Source: Perilla frutescens (taxonomy: Eukaryota; Streptophyta; Magnoliopsida; Lamiales; Lamiaceae). From it: 64,000 bases of DNA. Every line of letters begins with the position of its first letter. Position 1 is the stretch's first letter. The notes under the pieces are model-generated. The model saw nothing but the letters and a program-made list of their open reading frames with translations, ran no database searches and had not been told where the DNA came from. Below, piece after piece: positions 1-12,651 of this stretch. The DNA lies in contig BRKX01000002.1 in NCBI GenBank assembly GCA_026008535.1, forward strand, positions 84,501 through 148,500, written 5' to 3'. A program made the translations under genes and the position numbers.

Positions 1-184
1 TGAGCCTGTTGAGCCTAATAATTCTCATGATTCTTGATTACAGCCACTATACCTGAAGCCAAAGCCTTGTTTTAGCCTGCTTTTGACCCTGAAAATATAC
101 AAGTTATTCCTAAGTTGCTAAGCTGCAATAATACAGAGGTTGATGCTGGAAAGTGAGGAAGGCAGATTTTATCCTCTTCGTTCT

Positions 185-292
185 TAAAAAAAAAAAACAA
201 AAAAGAGAGAAAAGCAGAAAGAGAAGCAAAGCTTCGGAAAAAAAAAGAAAAGAAAAAAAAATGGAACAACAAGGAGGGATGAAAGAAAGAAA
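185..292 (+). repeat. Purine-rich low-complexity tract
   Basis: About 108 bases are almost entirely A and G on the + strand, with A-runs of up to 12. The minus-strand readings through it give only phenylalanine- and serine-rich nonsense peptides. It is simple sequence within the retrotransposon 3' UTR and could form triplex DNA, but no function can be assigned. Confidence 0.8.
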
Positions 293-804
293 GTGAATAA
301 AAACATCCATGTGTTTACATGAATTGAGGAACTCCAGCTTTTGAATTGTAATTGTGTGTAGCTGGGTGTGAGATTTTTGTGTTGGAATGCTTGCATATTC
401 TCCTTTTGAGCTACTAAATCCAAAAGAATCCTACCTCTAATCCCCAGCCCCGTTACAACCCTTGATAAAGCCCTTTTGATTTATGTTTTGAACTTAATTG
501 TTGATAATTCCAGTGACATATAGGCAAAGCTATGCTGAGAATGACAAATCACGATTTGTGTGAATTTCCTTATTCCCTTCTTTGAGAGAATTGGAGTGAA
601 CCATGGCGAGGTTGGATCAATGAGCACTTTCTTGATATAAATGAGAAGTTTTGGTGTACTCCTTAGAATAGAACAGGTTTGTGGTTTGTGGTTAGGTTAC
701 TCATAGTTCCTGCTCCGAGCACTTTTTGGATCAAGGCAGCTGATACCTTTTGTTGTTTATTTGTTTTTGTCGGAGTTTGTGTTTCTTTTGTGTGTTTGGA
801 TATG

Positions 805-839
805 CTCGAGGACGAGCGTTATCTAAGTATGGGGGGATT
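805..839 (+). other. Polypurine tract and preceding CTCGAGGACGAG box
   Basis: The box at 805-816 is followed by AAGTATGGGGGGATT at 825-839, then TG at 840-841. A G-run of six directly before a TG is the expected form of a plus-strand-primer polypurine tract abutting an LTR. In known Tat/Athila-type elements this combination marks the 5' edge of the 3' LTR. Confidence 0.5.
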
Positions 840-2161
840 TGATCGGGCTAATTATACTTGATATTTTGGGGCGATTTTATGTGGTTTGATTGTGTTAATT
901 GTTATATAATGATGCTATTTTGGAAGAAGTTGTACCTTGAGGGTTTTTGCAGGGCATTGATGAAAAGATAAAGAAAATGGTGTGTTTTTGGTGAAGAAAG
1001 GAGTTGTGCAAAAGAAGTTGAAGTTGAAAGAAGTAAAGCCATGCTGTATGAGCATACGGAAGGATGATATGAGCGGATAACTCAAGAAACTGGGCCTGAA
1101 CGCGCATTTATGGGCTGGAACACGGAAATTACTTAAGCCCAAGGCCTGGACGCGAGCTAGAAGAGTTCCCACCGCCTCAAGAGTCCTGTTTTTGTTAACT
1201 TCCTTGTTGGAATAGATTAGGATGGTTATTTCCTTGTTAATATTATCCTATTTTAGGAATTTGATATATAGATTAAGACTTATCATATTTTGAATATTCA
1301 GACTTCAATCTAGAACGGAAGAACGAGAACAGCGGACGTTTTCTCCCTGGAGCAGATCAGTTCATCTTCTTCATTTTATTTTCATGGTATTCGTTATTTC
1401 AATACTTTTGCAATTCAATCTTAATATGAGTTCTAGCTAATTTCTTCTTATTCTGGAAACAACTAACGAAACCCTGGCTTAAATAAGCTGTGAGATCTAA
1501 TCGTGTTCATCATTCAATTACATGCATGCATTTATTATTCTTTGTATTTCTAGTTGTTAATTGTTTCAATATTGCGAGGTAGTTGCCAATACTTGGTGAA
1601 TTGGAATTAATTAGTAGTCAATTAAACCGGCCATCCGTAATTGTGGTTTAAGTTTAATTAGGGCGAAACGGTTCTTCAGAACCAGGGAGAATAACAATCT
1701 TAATTTAATAGGTCCTGCGTCAGAGTCTGTTAATTATGAATCGGGTTCCTCTAGATATTAAGGCTGTCGGCTCATTAAACCTATAGAGCGTCTCTTACGG
1801 TTGTCAGTCGATTAGGGAAATAATTGGTGAAGCGTCTTCCTGATTATCGAGAAATTACGGAGGAATTAGGCTGTGTCAATAAGCGTCTTCGGTAGCTATA
1901 ACTGATTTGTATGTGTTAATTGAATTAATCATTGCATCAAGGATCGATTTAAATAAGTTAGGGTGGAGTTAATTGGATTCCAGAATATTTCTTCTCATAT
2001 TCTAAGTTCGTTCGATTTAATTACGAGTGCACTTATTTTATATTTAATTGTTAATTTCGTTTGTTTTATTTTAATTACAAAAATCCCTTGTGAAGTTTGG
2101 TTATACAAATTGAGAGTATAGGGTAATTCTCGCTCATCGCTGTACACGTGCAGTAAGGGCA
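840..2161 (+). mobile_element. LTR-like segment of a Ty3/gypsy element
   Basis: It starts with TG right after the polypurine tract and ends near a CA at 2160-2161, about 1.32 kb. It contains a GC-richer patch at about 1095-1190 (U3-like), a TATA-like GATATATAGA at 1263-1272, and a T-rich stretch at about 2035-2075 followed by the 'tgtacacgtgcag' segment near 2141, which resembles the U5 end of Tat/Athila LTRs. The presence of both an upstream polypurine tract and a downstream primer-binding-like motif suggests either a tandem element junction sharing one LTR or a 5' LTR with another element's tail in front. The 3' boundary is uncertain by tens of bases. Confidence 0.4.
1263..1272 (+). promoter_or_regulatory. 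TATA-like box in the LTR
   Basis: GATATATAGA lies inside the putative LTR, after the GC-richer U3-like patch. Position and spelling fit a retrotransposon promoter. No transcription start can be seen, and AT-rich plant DNA produces such strings by chance. Confidence 0.25.
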
Positions 2162-2182
2162 TACCGACTGTTGTCGGGAACT
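2162..2182 (+). other. Degenerate primer-binding-site-like motif
   Basis: The CCGACTGTTGTCGGGAA string just after the LTR-like end resembles, with one insertion and several mismatches, the tRNA-Asp-type primer-binding site of Tat/Athila elements (core GTTGCCGGGGA). Satellite sequence begins only about 10-30 bases further on. The resemblance is weak and could be accidental. Confidence 0.3.
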
Positions 2183-2793
2183 TTATTTTTGGTGTAAAAC
2201 GACCCACCATTCACCCCGATCCCTACATCAGAGGTGACGGTTTTGGAAATCAATTTGATAATCACCTAGAGGCCGACACAAATAGGGTTTCTATCGGTTC
2301 GACTTTTTGTAGGGTAGATATTTGAGTTAGGAATCCAATGCAATAAGAATCAAGGGTAAAGCTTACTTCTGGAGAGAGTTATAGCCGTTTTACTGACGGC
2401 TGCCAGAAAACGGGGCCAAATCTGGCCACTGGCCAAAGGGGAATCCCTTTGGGCGCGCTCAAAAATTTGATTTTTTCAAAAGTGGACGGATTAGGCATAT
2501 ATAATCATATGGATTGATTCATAATGGACTCTAGTGTTCAAAAATGCTAGACTTAATGAAAAACTCGACGTTCACCCAGATCCCTACATAAGAGGTGACG
2601 GTTTTGGAAATCAACTAGATAATCACCTAGTCGCCGACACAAAAAGGGTTCCTTCCGGTTCGACTTTTGGTAGGGTAGATACTTGAGTTAGGAATCCAAC
2701 GCAACAAGAATCACGGCTAAAGCTTACTTCTTGAGAGAGTTATAGCCATTTTACTGACGGCTGTCAGAAAACGGGGCCAAATCTGGCCACCGG

Positions 2794-2813
2794 CCAAAGG
2801 GGTACCCCTTTGG
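2794..2813. repeat. 20-bp perfect palindrome of the satellite monomer (example copy)
   Basis: CCAAAGGGGTACCCCTTTGG reads the same on both strands and contains a KpnI site (GGTACC). The same position in most monomers has this palindrome or a one- or two-base variant; in the core the right arm is often altered to CTCTTTGG or CTCTATGG. It could extrude as a cruciform or serve as a symmetric protein-binding site. Function is inference. Confidence 0.9.
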
Positions 2814-3465
2814 GCGGGCTCAAAAATTTGATTTTTTCAAAAGTGGACGGATTAGGCATATATGATCATATGGATTGATTCATAATGGACTCTAGTGTTC
2901 AAAAATGCTAGACTCAATGAGAAACCCGACGATCACCCCGATCCCTACATAAGAGGTGACGGTTTTGGAAATCAACTTGATAATCACCTAGAGGCCGACA
3001 CAAAAAGGGTTCCTTCCGGTTCGACTTTTGGTAGGGTAGATATTTGAGTTAGGAATCCAACGCAATAAGAATCACGGCTAAAGCTTACTTCTGGAGAGTG
3101 TTATAGCCATTTTACAGAAGGATGCCAGAAAACGGGGCCAAATCTGGCCACCGGCAAAAGGGGTAACCCTTTGGGCGGGCTCAAAAATTTGATTTTTTCA
3201 AAAGTGGACGGATTAGGCATATATGATCATATGGATTGATTCATAATGGACTCTAGTGTTCAAAAATGCTAGACTCAATGAAAAACCCGACGTTCTCTCT
3301 GATCCTTACATAAGAGGTGACGGTTTTGGAAATCAACTTGATAATCACCTAGAGACCGAAACAAATAGGGTTCCTTCCAGTTCGACTTGTTGTAGGGTAG
3401 ATATTTGAGTTAGGAATCCAACGCAACAAGAATCACAGTTAAAGATTACTTCTGGAGAGAATTAT

Positions 3466-3484
3466 AGCCGTTTTACTGACGGCT
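3466..3484. repeat. Short inverted repeat AGCCGT-N7-ACGGCT of the satellite monomer (example copy)
   Basis: Two 6-base arms separated by 7 bases lie about 50-60 bp upstream of the central palindrome. The arms recur in most monomers, including the diverged right-hand subfamily. Some copies have a substituted arm, such as AGCCAT. Confidence 0.85.
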
Positions 3485-5423
3485 GCCAGAAAACGGTGGC
3501 AAAGCTGGCCACCGGCCAAACGGATACTCCTTTGGGCGGGCTCAAAAAATTTAATTTTTTCAAAAGTGGACGGATTAGGCATATAGGATCATATGAATTG
3601 ATTCATTATGGACTCTAGTGTTCAAATCTGCTAGACTCAATGAAAAACCCGACGTTCTTCCCGATCCCTACATAAGAGGTGACGGTTTTTGAAATCAACA
3701 TGATAATCACCTAGAAGCCGACACAAATAGGGTTCCTTCCGGTTCGACTTTTGGTAGGGTAGATATTTGAGTTAGGAATCCAACGCAACAAGAATCACGG
3801 CTAAAGCTTACTTCTGAAGAGTGTTATAGCCGTTTTACAGAAGCATGCCAGTAAACGGGGCCAAATCTGGCCAACGGCCAAAGGGGTACCCCTTTGGGCA
3901 GGCTCAAAAATTTGATTTTTTCAAAAGTGGACGGATTAGGCATATATGATCATATGTATTGATTCATAATGGACTCTAGTGTTCAAAACCGCTAGACTCA
4001 ATGAAAAACCCAACGTTCACCCCGATCCCTAGATAAGAGGTGACAGTTTTGGAAATCAAATTGATAATCACCTAGAGGCCGACACAAATCGGGTTCCTTC
4101 CGGTTTGAATTTTGGTAGGATAGATATTTGAGTTAGGAATCCAACGCAACAAGAATTACGGCTAAAGCTTACTTCTTGAGAGAGTTATAGCCATTTTACT
4201 AACGGCTGTCAGAAAACGGGGCCAAATCTGGCCACCGGCCAAAGGGGTACCCCTTTGGGCGGGCTCAAAAATTTGATTTTTTCAAAAGTGGACGGATTAG
4301 GCATATATGATCATATGGATTGATTCATAATAGACTCTAGTGTTCAAAAATGCTAGACTCAATGAAAAACCCGACGTTCACCCCGATCCCTACATAAGAG
4401 GTGATGGTTTTGGAAATCAACTTGATAATCACCTAGAGGCCGACACAAATAGGGTTTCTACCAGTTCGACTTTTGGTAGGGTAGATATTTGAGATAGGAA
4501 TCCAACGCAATAAGAATCACGGTTAAAGCTTACTTCTGGAGAGAGTTATAGCCGTTTTACTGACGGCTGCCAGAAAACGGGGCCAAATCTGGCCACCGGC
4601 CAAAGGGATACCCCTTTGGGCGGGCTCAAAAATTTGATTTTTTCAAAAGTGGACGGATTAGGCATATATGATCATATATATTGATTCATAATGGACTCTA
4701 GTGTTCAAAAATGCTAGACTCAATGAAAAACCCGACGTTCTCCCTGATCCCTACATAAAAGGTAACGGTTTTGGAAATCAACTTGATAATCACCTAGAGA
4801 CCGACATAAATAGGGTTCCTTCCGGTTCGACTTTTTGTAGGGTAGATGTTTGAGTTAGGAATCCAACGCAACAAGAATCACGGTTAAAGCTTACTTCTGG
4901 AGAGAATTATAGCCGTTTTACTGACGGCTGCCAGAAAACGGTGCCAAATCTGGCCACCGGCCAAACGGGTACTCCTTTGAGCGGGCTCAAAAAATTTGAT
5001 TTTTTCAAAAGTGGACGGATTAGGCATATATGATCATATGAATTGATTCATTATGGACTCTAGTGTTCAAAAATGCTAGACTCAATGAAATACCCGACGT
5101 TCTTCCCGATCCCTACATAAGAGGTGACGATTTTGGAAATCAACTTGATAATCACCTAAAGGCCAACACAAATAGGGTTTCTACTGGTTCGAATTTTGGT
5201 AGGGTATATATTTGAGTTAGGAATCCAACGCAATAAGAATCACGGGTAAAGCTTACTTCTGGAGAGAGTTATAGCCGTTTTACTGACGGCTGCTGAAAAA
5301 CGTGGCGAAATCTGGTCACCGGCAAAAGGGGTACCCCTTTGGGTGGGCTCAAAAATTTGATTTTTTCAAAAGTGGACGGATTAGGCATATATGATCATAT
5401 AGATTGATTCATAATGGACTCTA

Positions 5424-8400
5424 GTGTTCAAAAATGCTAGACTCAATGAAAAACCCGACGTTCTCCCTGATCCCTACATAAGAGGTGACGGTTTTGGAAA
5501 TCAACTTGATAATCACCTAGAGACCGACACAAATAGGGTTCCTTCCGGTTCGACTTTTTGTAGGGTAGATTTTTTAGTTAGGAATCCAACGCAACAAGAA
5601 TCACGGTTAAAGCTTACTTCTGGAGAGAATTATAGACGTTTTACTGACGGCTGCCAGAAAACGGTGCCAAATCTGGCCACCGGCGAAACGGGTACTCCTT
5701 TAAGCGGGCTCAAATAATTTGATTTTTTCAAAAGTGGACGGATTAAGCATATATGATCATATGAATTGATTCATTATGGACTCTATTGTTCAAAAATACT
5801 AGACTCAATGAAATACCCGACGTTCTTCCCGATCCCTACATAAGAGTTGACGGTTTTGGAAATCAACTTGATAATCACCTAAAGGCCAACACAAAAAGGG
5901 TTTCTACTGGTTCGACTTTTGGTAGGGTATATATTTGAGTTAGGAATCCAACGCAATAAGAATCACGGCTAAAGCTTACTTCTGGAGAGACTTATAGCCG
6001 TTTTACTGACGGCTGCCGAAAAACGGGGCCAAATCTGGCCACCGGCAAAAGGGGTACCCCTTTGGGCGGGCTCAAAAATTTGATTTTTTCAGAAGTGGAC
6101 AGATTAGGCATATATGATCATATGGATTGATTCATAATGGACTCTAGTGTTCAAAAATGCTAGACTCAATGAAAAACCCGACGTTCACCCCGATCCCTAC
6201 ATAAGAGGTGACAGTTTTGGAAATCAACTTCATAATCACCTCGAGGCCGACACAAATAGGGTTCCTTCCGGTACGACTTTTGGTAGGGTAGATATTTGAG
6301 TTAGGAATCCAACGCAACAAGAATCACGGCTAAAGCTTTCTTCTGGAGAGAGTTATAGCCGTTTTACTAACGGCTGCCAAAAAACGGGGCCAAATCTGGC
6401 CACCGGCCAAAGAGGAACCCCTTCGTGCGGGCTCAAAATTTTGATTTTTTCAAAAGTGGACGGAATAGGCATATATGATCATATGGATTGATTCATAATG
6501 GACTCTAGTGTTCAAAAATGCTAGACTCAATGAAAAACCCCACGTTCACCCCGATCCCTACATAAGAGGTGACGGTTTTTGAAATCAACTTGATAATCAC
6601 CTAGAGGCCGATGCAAATAGGGTTTCTACCGGTTCGACTTTTGGTAGGGTAGATATATTAGTTAGGAATCCAACGCAACAAGAATCACGGGTAAAGTTTA
6701 CTTTTGGAGAGAGTTATAGCTGTTTTACTGACGGCTGCCAGAAAATGGGGCCAAATCTGTCCACCTGCCAAAGGGGTACCCCTTTGGGCGGGCTCAAAAA
6801 TTTGATTTCTTCAAAAGTGGACGGATTAGGCATATATGATCATATTGGTTGATTCATAATGGGCTCTAGTGTTCAAAAATACTAGACTGAATGAAAAACC
6901 CGACCTTCACCCCGATCCCTACATAAGAGGTGATGGTTTTGGAAATCAACTTGATAATCACCTAGAGGCCGACACAAATAGGATTTCTACCGGTTCGACT
7001 TTTAGTTGGGTAGATATATTAGTTAGGAATCCAACGCAATAAGTATCACGGGTAAAGCTTACTTCTGAAGAGAGTTATAGCCGTTTTAATGACGGCTGCC
7101 AGAAAACGGGGCCAAAACTGGCAACCAGCCAAAGGGGTACCCCTTTGGGCGGGCTCAAAAATTTGATTTTTTCAAAAGTGGACGGATTAGGCATATATGA
7201 TCATATGGATTGATTCATAATGGGCTCTAGTGTTCAAAAATGCTAGACTCAATGAAAAACCCGACGTTCTTCCCGATCCCTATATAAGAGGTGACGGTTT
7301 TGGAAATCATCTTGATAATCACCTAGAGGCCGACACAAATAGGGTTCCTCCCGGTTCCACTTTTGGTCGGGTAGATATTTGAGTTAGGAATCCAACGCAA
7401 CAAGAATCACGGTTAAAGCTTACTTCTGGAGAAAATTAGAACCGTTTTACTGACGGCTGCCAGAAAACGGTGCCAAATCTGGCCGCCGGCCAAACGAGTA
7501 CTCGTTTGGGCGAGCTCAAAAATTTTGATTTTTTCAAAAGTGGACGGATTACGTATATATGATCATATGAATTGATTCATAATGGACTCTAGTGTTCAAA
7601 AATGCTAGACTCAATGAAAAACAAGACGTTCTCCCTGATCCCTACATAAAAGGTGACGGTTTTGGAAATCAACTTGATAATCACCTAGAGAGAGACACAA
7701 ATAGGGTTCCTTCCGGTTCGACTTTTTGTAGGGTAGATATTTGAGTTAGGAATCCAATGCAGCAAGAATCACAGTTAAAGCTTACTTCTGGAGAGAATTA
7801 TAGCCGTTTTACTGAAGGCTGCCAGAAAACGGTGCCAAATCTGGCCACCGGCCAAACGGGTACCCCTTTGGGCGGGCTCAAAAAATTTGATTTTTTCATA
7901 AGTGGACGGATTAGGCATATATGATCATATGAATTGATTCATTATGGACACTAGTGTTGAAAAATGCTAGACTCAATGAAAAACCCGACGTTCTTCCCGA
8001 TCACTACATAAGAGGTGACGGTTTTGGAAATCAACTTTATAATCACCTAGAGGCCGACACAAATAGGGTTCCTTCCGGTTCGACTTTTGGTAGGGTAGAT
8101 ATTTAAGTTAGGAATCCAACGCAATAAGAATCAAGGGTAAAGCTTACTTCTGGAGAGAGTTATAGCCGTTTTACTCACGGCTGCCAGAAAACGCGGCTAA
8201 ATCCGGCCACCGGCCAAAGGGGTACCCCTTTGGACGGGCTCAAAAATTTGATTTTTTCAAAAGTGGACGGATGAGGCATATATGATCATATGGATTGATT
8301 CATAATGGGCTCTAGTGTTCAAAAATGCTAGACTCAATGAAAAACCCGACGTTCTTCCCGATCCCTACATAAGAGGTGACGATTTTGGAAATCAACTTGA

Positions 8401-9037
8401 TAATCACCTAGAGGCCGACACAAATATGGTTCCTTCCGGTTCGACTTTTTGTAGGGTAGATATTTGAGTTAGGAATCCAACGCAATAAGAATCACGGTTA
8501 AAGCTTACTTCTGGAAAGAATTATAGCCGTTTTACTGACGGCTGCCAGAAAACGGTGCCAAATCTGGCCACCGGCCAAACGGGTACTCCTTTGGGCGGAC
8601 TCAAAAAATTTGATTTTTTCAAAAGTGGACGGATTAGGCATATATGATCATATGAATTGATTCATTATGGACTCTAGTGTTCAAATATGCTAGACTCAAT
8701 GAAAAACCCGACGTTCTTCCCGATCCCTACATTAGAGGTGACGGTTTTCGAAATCAACTTGATAATCACCTAGAGGCCGACACAAATAGGGTTACTTCCG
8801 GTTCGACTTTTGGTAGGGTATATATTTGAGTTAGGAATCCAACGCAATAAGAATCATGGGTAAAGCTTACTTCTGGAGAGAGTTATAGCCGTTTTACTGA
8901 CGGCTACCGAAAAACGGGGCCAAATCTGGCCACCGGCAAAAGGGGTACCCCTTTGGGTGGGCTCAAAAATTTGATTTTTTCAAAAGTGGACGGATTAGGC
9001 ATATATGATCATATAGATTGATTCATAATGGACTCTA
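5424..9037 (+). repeat. Higher-order repeat, 10 monomers, copy 1
   Basis: Monomer-specific variants recur at +3,614 bp (about 10 x 361) in the next block. Diagnostic variants are the 'gattttttagtta' replacement near 5570, 'acaagacgttc' at 7621 and 'cataatgggctctag' near 6855. Monomers in one copy match their partner 3,614 bp away far better than their neighbours, which defines a higher-order repeat. The first nine monomers correspond closely; the tenth has drifted more. Confidence 0.85.
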
Positions 9038-12000
9038 GTGTTCAAAAATGCTAGACTCAATGAAAAACCCGACGTTCTCCCTGATCCCTACATAAGAGGT
9101 GACGGTTTTGGAAATCAACTTGATAATCACCTAGAGACCGACACAAATAGGGTTCCTTCCGGTTCGACTTTTTGTAGGGTAGATTTTTTAGTTAGGAATC
9201 CAACGCAACAAGAATCACGGTTAAAGCTTACTTCTGGAGAGAATTATAGCCGTTTTACTGACGGCTGCCAGAAAACGGTGCCAAATCTGGCCACCGGCGA
9301 AACGGGTACTCCTTTAAGCGGGCTCAAAAAATTTGATTTTTTCAAAAGTGGACGGATTAAGCATATATGATCATATGAATTGATTCATTATGGACTCTAT
9401 TGTTCAAAAATACTAGACTCAATGAAATACCCGACGTTCTTCCCGATCCCTACATAAGAGGTGACGGTTTTGGAAATCAACTTGATAATCACCTAAAGGC
9501 CAACACAAAAAGGGTTTCTACTGGTTCGACTTTTGGTAGGGTATATATTTGAGTTAGGAATCCAACGCAATAAGAATCACGGCTAAAGCTTACTTCTGGA
9601 GAGACTTATAGCCGTTTTACTGACGGCTGCCGAAAAACGGGTCCAAATCTGGCCACCGGCAAAAGGGGTACCCCTTCTGGGCGGGCTCAAAAATTTGATT
9701 TTTTCAAAAGTGGACGGATTAGGCATATATGATCATATGGATTGATTCATAATGGACTCTAGTGTTCAAAAATGCTAGACTCAATGAAAAACCCGACGTT
9801 CACCCCGATCCCTACATAAGAGGTGACGGTTTTGGAAATCAACTTCATAATAACCTCGAGGCCGACACAAATAGGGTTCCTTCCGGTACGACTTTTGGTA
9901 GGGTAGATATTTGAGTTAGGAATCCAACGCAACAAGAATCACGGCTAAAGCTTTCTTCTGGAGAGAGTTATAGCCGTTTTACTAACAGCTGCCAGAAAAC
10001 GGGGCCAAATCTGGCCACCGGCCAAAGAGGAACCCCTTCGTGCGGGCTCAAAATTTTGATTTTTTCAAAAGTGGACGGATTAGGCATATATGATCATATG
10101 GATTGATTCATAATGGACTCTAGTGTTCAAAAATGCTAGACTCAATGAAAAACCCAACGTTCACCCCGATCCCTACATAAGAGGTGACGGTTTTTGAAAT
10201 CAACTTGATAATCACCTAGAGGCCGATGCAAATAGGGTTTCTACCGGTTCGACTTTTGGTAGGGTAGATATATTAGTTAGGAATCCAACGCAACAAGAAT
10301 CACGGGTAAAGCTTACTTTTGGAGAGAGTTATAGCTGTTTTACTGACGGCTGCCAGAAAACGGGGCCAAATCTGTCCACCTGCCAAAGGGGTACCCCTTT
10401 GGGCGGGCTCAAAAATTTGATTTTTTCAAAAGTGGACGGATTAGGCATATATGATCATATTGATTGATTCATAATGGGCTCTAGTGTTCAAAAATACTAG
10501 ACTGAATGAAAAACCCGACCTTCACCCCGATCCCTACATAAGAGGTGATGGTTTTGGAAATCAACTTGATAATCACCTAGAGGCCGACACAAATAGGATT
10601 TCTACCGGTTCGACTTTTCGTTGGCTAGATATATTAGTTAGGAATCCAACGCAATTAGAATCACGGGTAAAGCTTACTTCTGGAGAGAGTTATAGCCGTT
10701 TTAGTGACGGCTGCCAGAAAACGGGGCCAAATCTGGCAACCGGCCAAAGGGGTACCCCTTTGGGCGGGCTCAAAAATTTGATTTTTTCAAAAGTGGACGG
10801 ATTAGGCATATATGATCATATGGATTGATTCATAATGGGCTCTAGTGTTCAAAAATGCTAGACTCAATGAAAAACCCGACGTTCTTCCCGATCCCTATAT
10901 AAGAGGTGACGGTTTTGGAAATCATCTTGATAATCACCTAGAGGCCGACACAAATAGGGTTCCTTCCGGTTCGACTTTTGGTCGGGTAGATATTTGAGTT
11001 AGGAATCCAACGCAACAAGAATCACGGTTAAAGCTTATTTCTGGAGAGAATTAGAACCGTTTTACTGACGGCTGCCAGAAAACGGTGCCAAATCTGGCCG
11101 CCGGCCAAACGAGTACTCCTTTGGGCGAGCTCAAAAATTTTGATTTTTTCAAAAGTGGACGGATTACGTATATATGATCATATGAATTGATTCATAATGG
11201 ACTCTAGTGTTCAAAAATGCTAGACTCAATGAAAAACAAGACGTTCTCCCTGATCCCTACATAAGAGGTGACGGTTTTGGAAATCAACTTGATAATCACC
11301 TAGAGAGAGACACAAATAGGGTTCCTTCCGGTTCGACTTTTTGTAGGGTAGATATTTGAGTTAGGAATCCAATGCAGCAAGAATCACAGTTAAAGCTTAC
11401 TTCTTGAGAGAATTATAGCCGTTTTACTGACGGCTGCCAGAAAACGGTGCCAAATCTGGCCAGCGGCCAAACGGGTACCCCTTTGGGCGGGCTCAAAAAA
11501 TTTAATTTTTTCATAAGTGGACGGATTAGGCATATATGATCATATGAATTGATTCATTATGGACACTAGTGTTGAAAAATGCTAGACTCAATGAAAAACC
11601 CGACGTTCTTCCCGATCACTACATAAGAGGTGACGGTTTTGGAAATCAACTTTATAATCACCTAGAGGCCGACACAAATAGGGTTCCTTCCGGTTCGACT
11701 TTTGGTAGGGTAGATATTTGAGTTAGGAATCCAACGCAATTAGAATCACGGGTAAAGCTTACTTCTGGAGAGAGTTATAGCCGTTTTACTCACGGCTGCC
11801 AGAAAACGGGGCTAAATCCGGCCACCGGCCAAAGGGGTACCCCTTTGGACGAGCTCAAAAATTTGATTTTTTCAAAAGTGGACAGATGAGGCATATATGA
11901 TCATATGGATTGATTTATAATGGGCTCTAGTGTTCAAAAATGCTAGACTCAATGAAAAACCCGACGTTCTTCCCGATCCCTACATAAGAGGTGACGATTT

Positions 12001-12651
12001 TGGAAATCAACTTGATAATCACCTAGAGGCCGACACAAATAGGGTTCCTTCCGGTTCGACTTTTTGTAGGGTAGATATTTGAGTTAGGAATCCAACGCAA
12101 TAAGAATCACGGTTAAAGCTTACTTCTGGAAAGAATTATAGCCGTTTTACTGACGGCTGCCAGAAAACGGTGCCAAATCTGGCCACCGGCCAAACGGGTA
12201 CTCCTTTGGGCGGACTCAAAAAATTTGATTTTTTCAAAAGTGGACGGAGTAGGCATATATGATCATATGAATTGATTCATTATGGACTCTAGTGTTTAAA
12301 TATGCTAGACTCAATGAAAAACCCGAATTTCTTCCCGATCTCTACATAAGAGGTGACGGTTTTGGAAATCAACTTGATAATCACCTAGAGGCTGACACAA
12401 ATAGGGTTCCTTCCGGTTCGACTTTTGGTAGGGTATATATTTGTGTTAGGAATCCAACGCAACAAGAATCACGGGTAAAGCTTACTTCTGGAGAGAGTTA
12501 TAGCCATTTTACTTACGGCTGCCAGAAAACGGGGCCAAATCTGGCCACCGGCCAAAGGGTTACCCCTTTGGGCAGGCTAAAAAATTTGATTTTTTCAAAA
12601 ATGGACGGATTAGGCATATATGATCATATGGATTGATTCATAATGGACTCT
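9038..12651 (+). repeat. Higher-order repeat, 10 monomers, copy 2
   Basis: This is the second copy of the 3,614-bp unit. The same diagnostic variants appear at about 9184, 11236 and 10470. Close correspondence fades near 12,300, where the last monomer has its own changes. The unit occurs only as these two tandem copies. Confidence 0.85.

Larger units (their letters stand above)
1..839 (+). mobile_element. 3' UTR-like end of a Ty3/gypsy LTR retrotransposon (Tat/Athila type), non-coding
   Basis: No long reading frame is present. The stretch is AT-rich and has the texture of the region between pol and the 3' LTR in Tat/Athila-type elements: a C-rich patch around 440-475, long T/G-rich runs, then a CTCGAGGACGAG box at 805-816 followed directly by a purine-rich tract and a TG dinucleotide. 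From knowledge of these families, a 'gaggacgag...aagtatgggggg' arrangement immediately precedes the LTR. The coding part of the element would lie left of the window. Assignment to Tat/Athila is inference from texture and box order; no protein domain is available to confirm it. Confidence 0.45.
2190..5423 (+). repeat. Satellite array, left-edge block
   Basis: About nine monomers follow the LTR-like flank. The first is entered inside the unit: the array's CCGATCCCTAC motif is recognisable from 2215. These monomers carry the GAGTTAGGAATCC version. Some variants foreshadow the next block, such as 'ttctccctgatcc' with 'gagaccgac' near 4740-4805. No clean multi-monomer period was seen here. Confidence 0.85.

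Noticed and set aside
72..423. Phe/Ser-rich minus-strand frames at the left end
   Set aside because: They are translations of the purine-rich low-complexity tract and have no coding signature.
2189..2215. Target-site duplication framing the whole satellite array
   Set aside because: I compared the sequence around 2,190 with that around 56,360 and found no matching short direct repeat, so insertion of the array as one unit is not supported.
9038..10828. Open frames of 97-114 codons inside satellite monomers (also 12,292, 18,562 and 26,425) as possible genes
   Set aside because: They recur only because monomers recur, begin and end at arbitrary points of the repeat unit, are closed in most copies, and have no recognisable domain. 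They are treated as chance frames.
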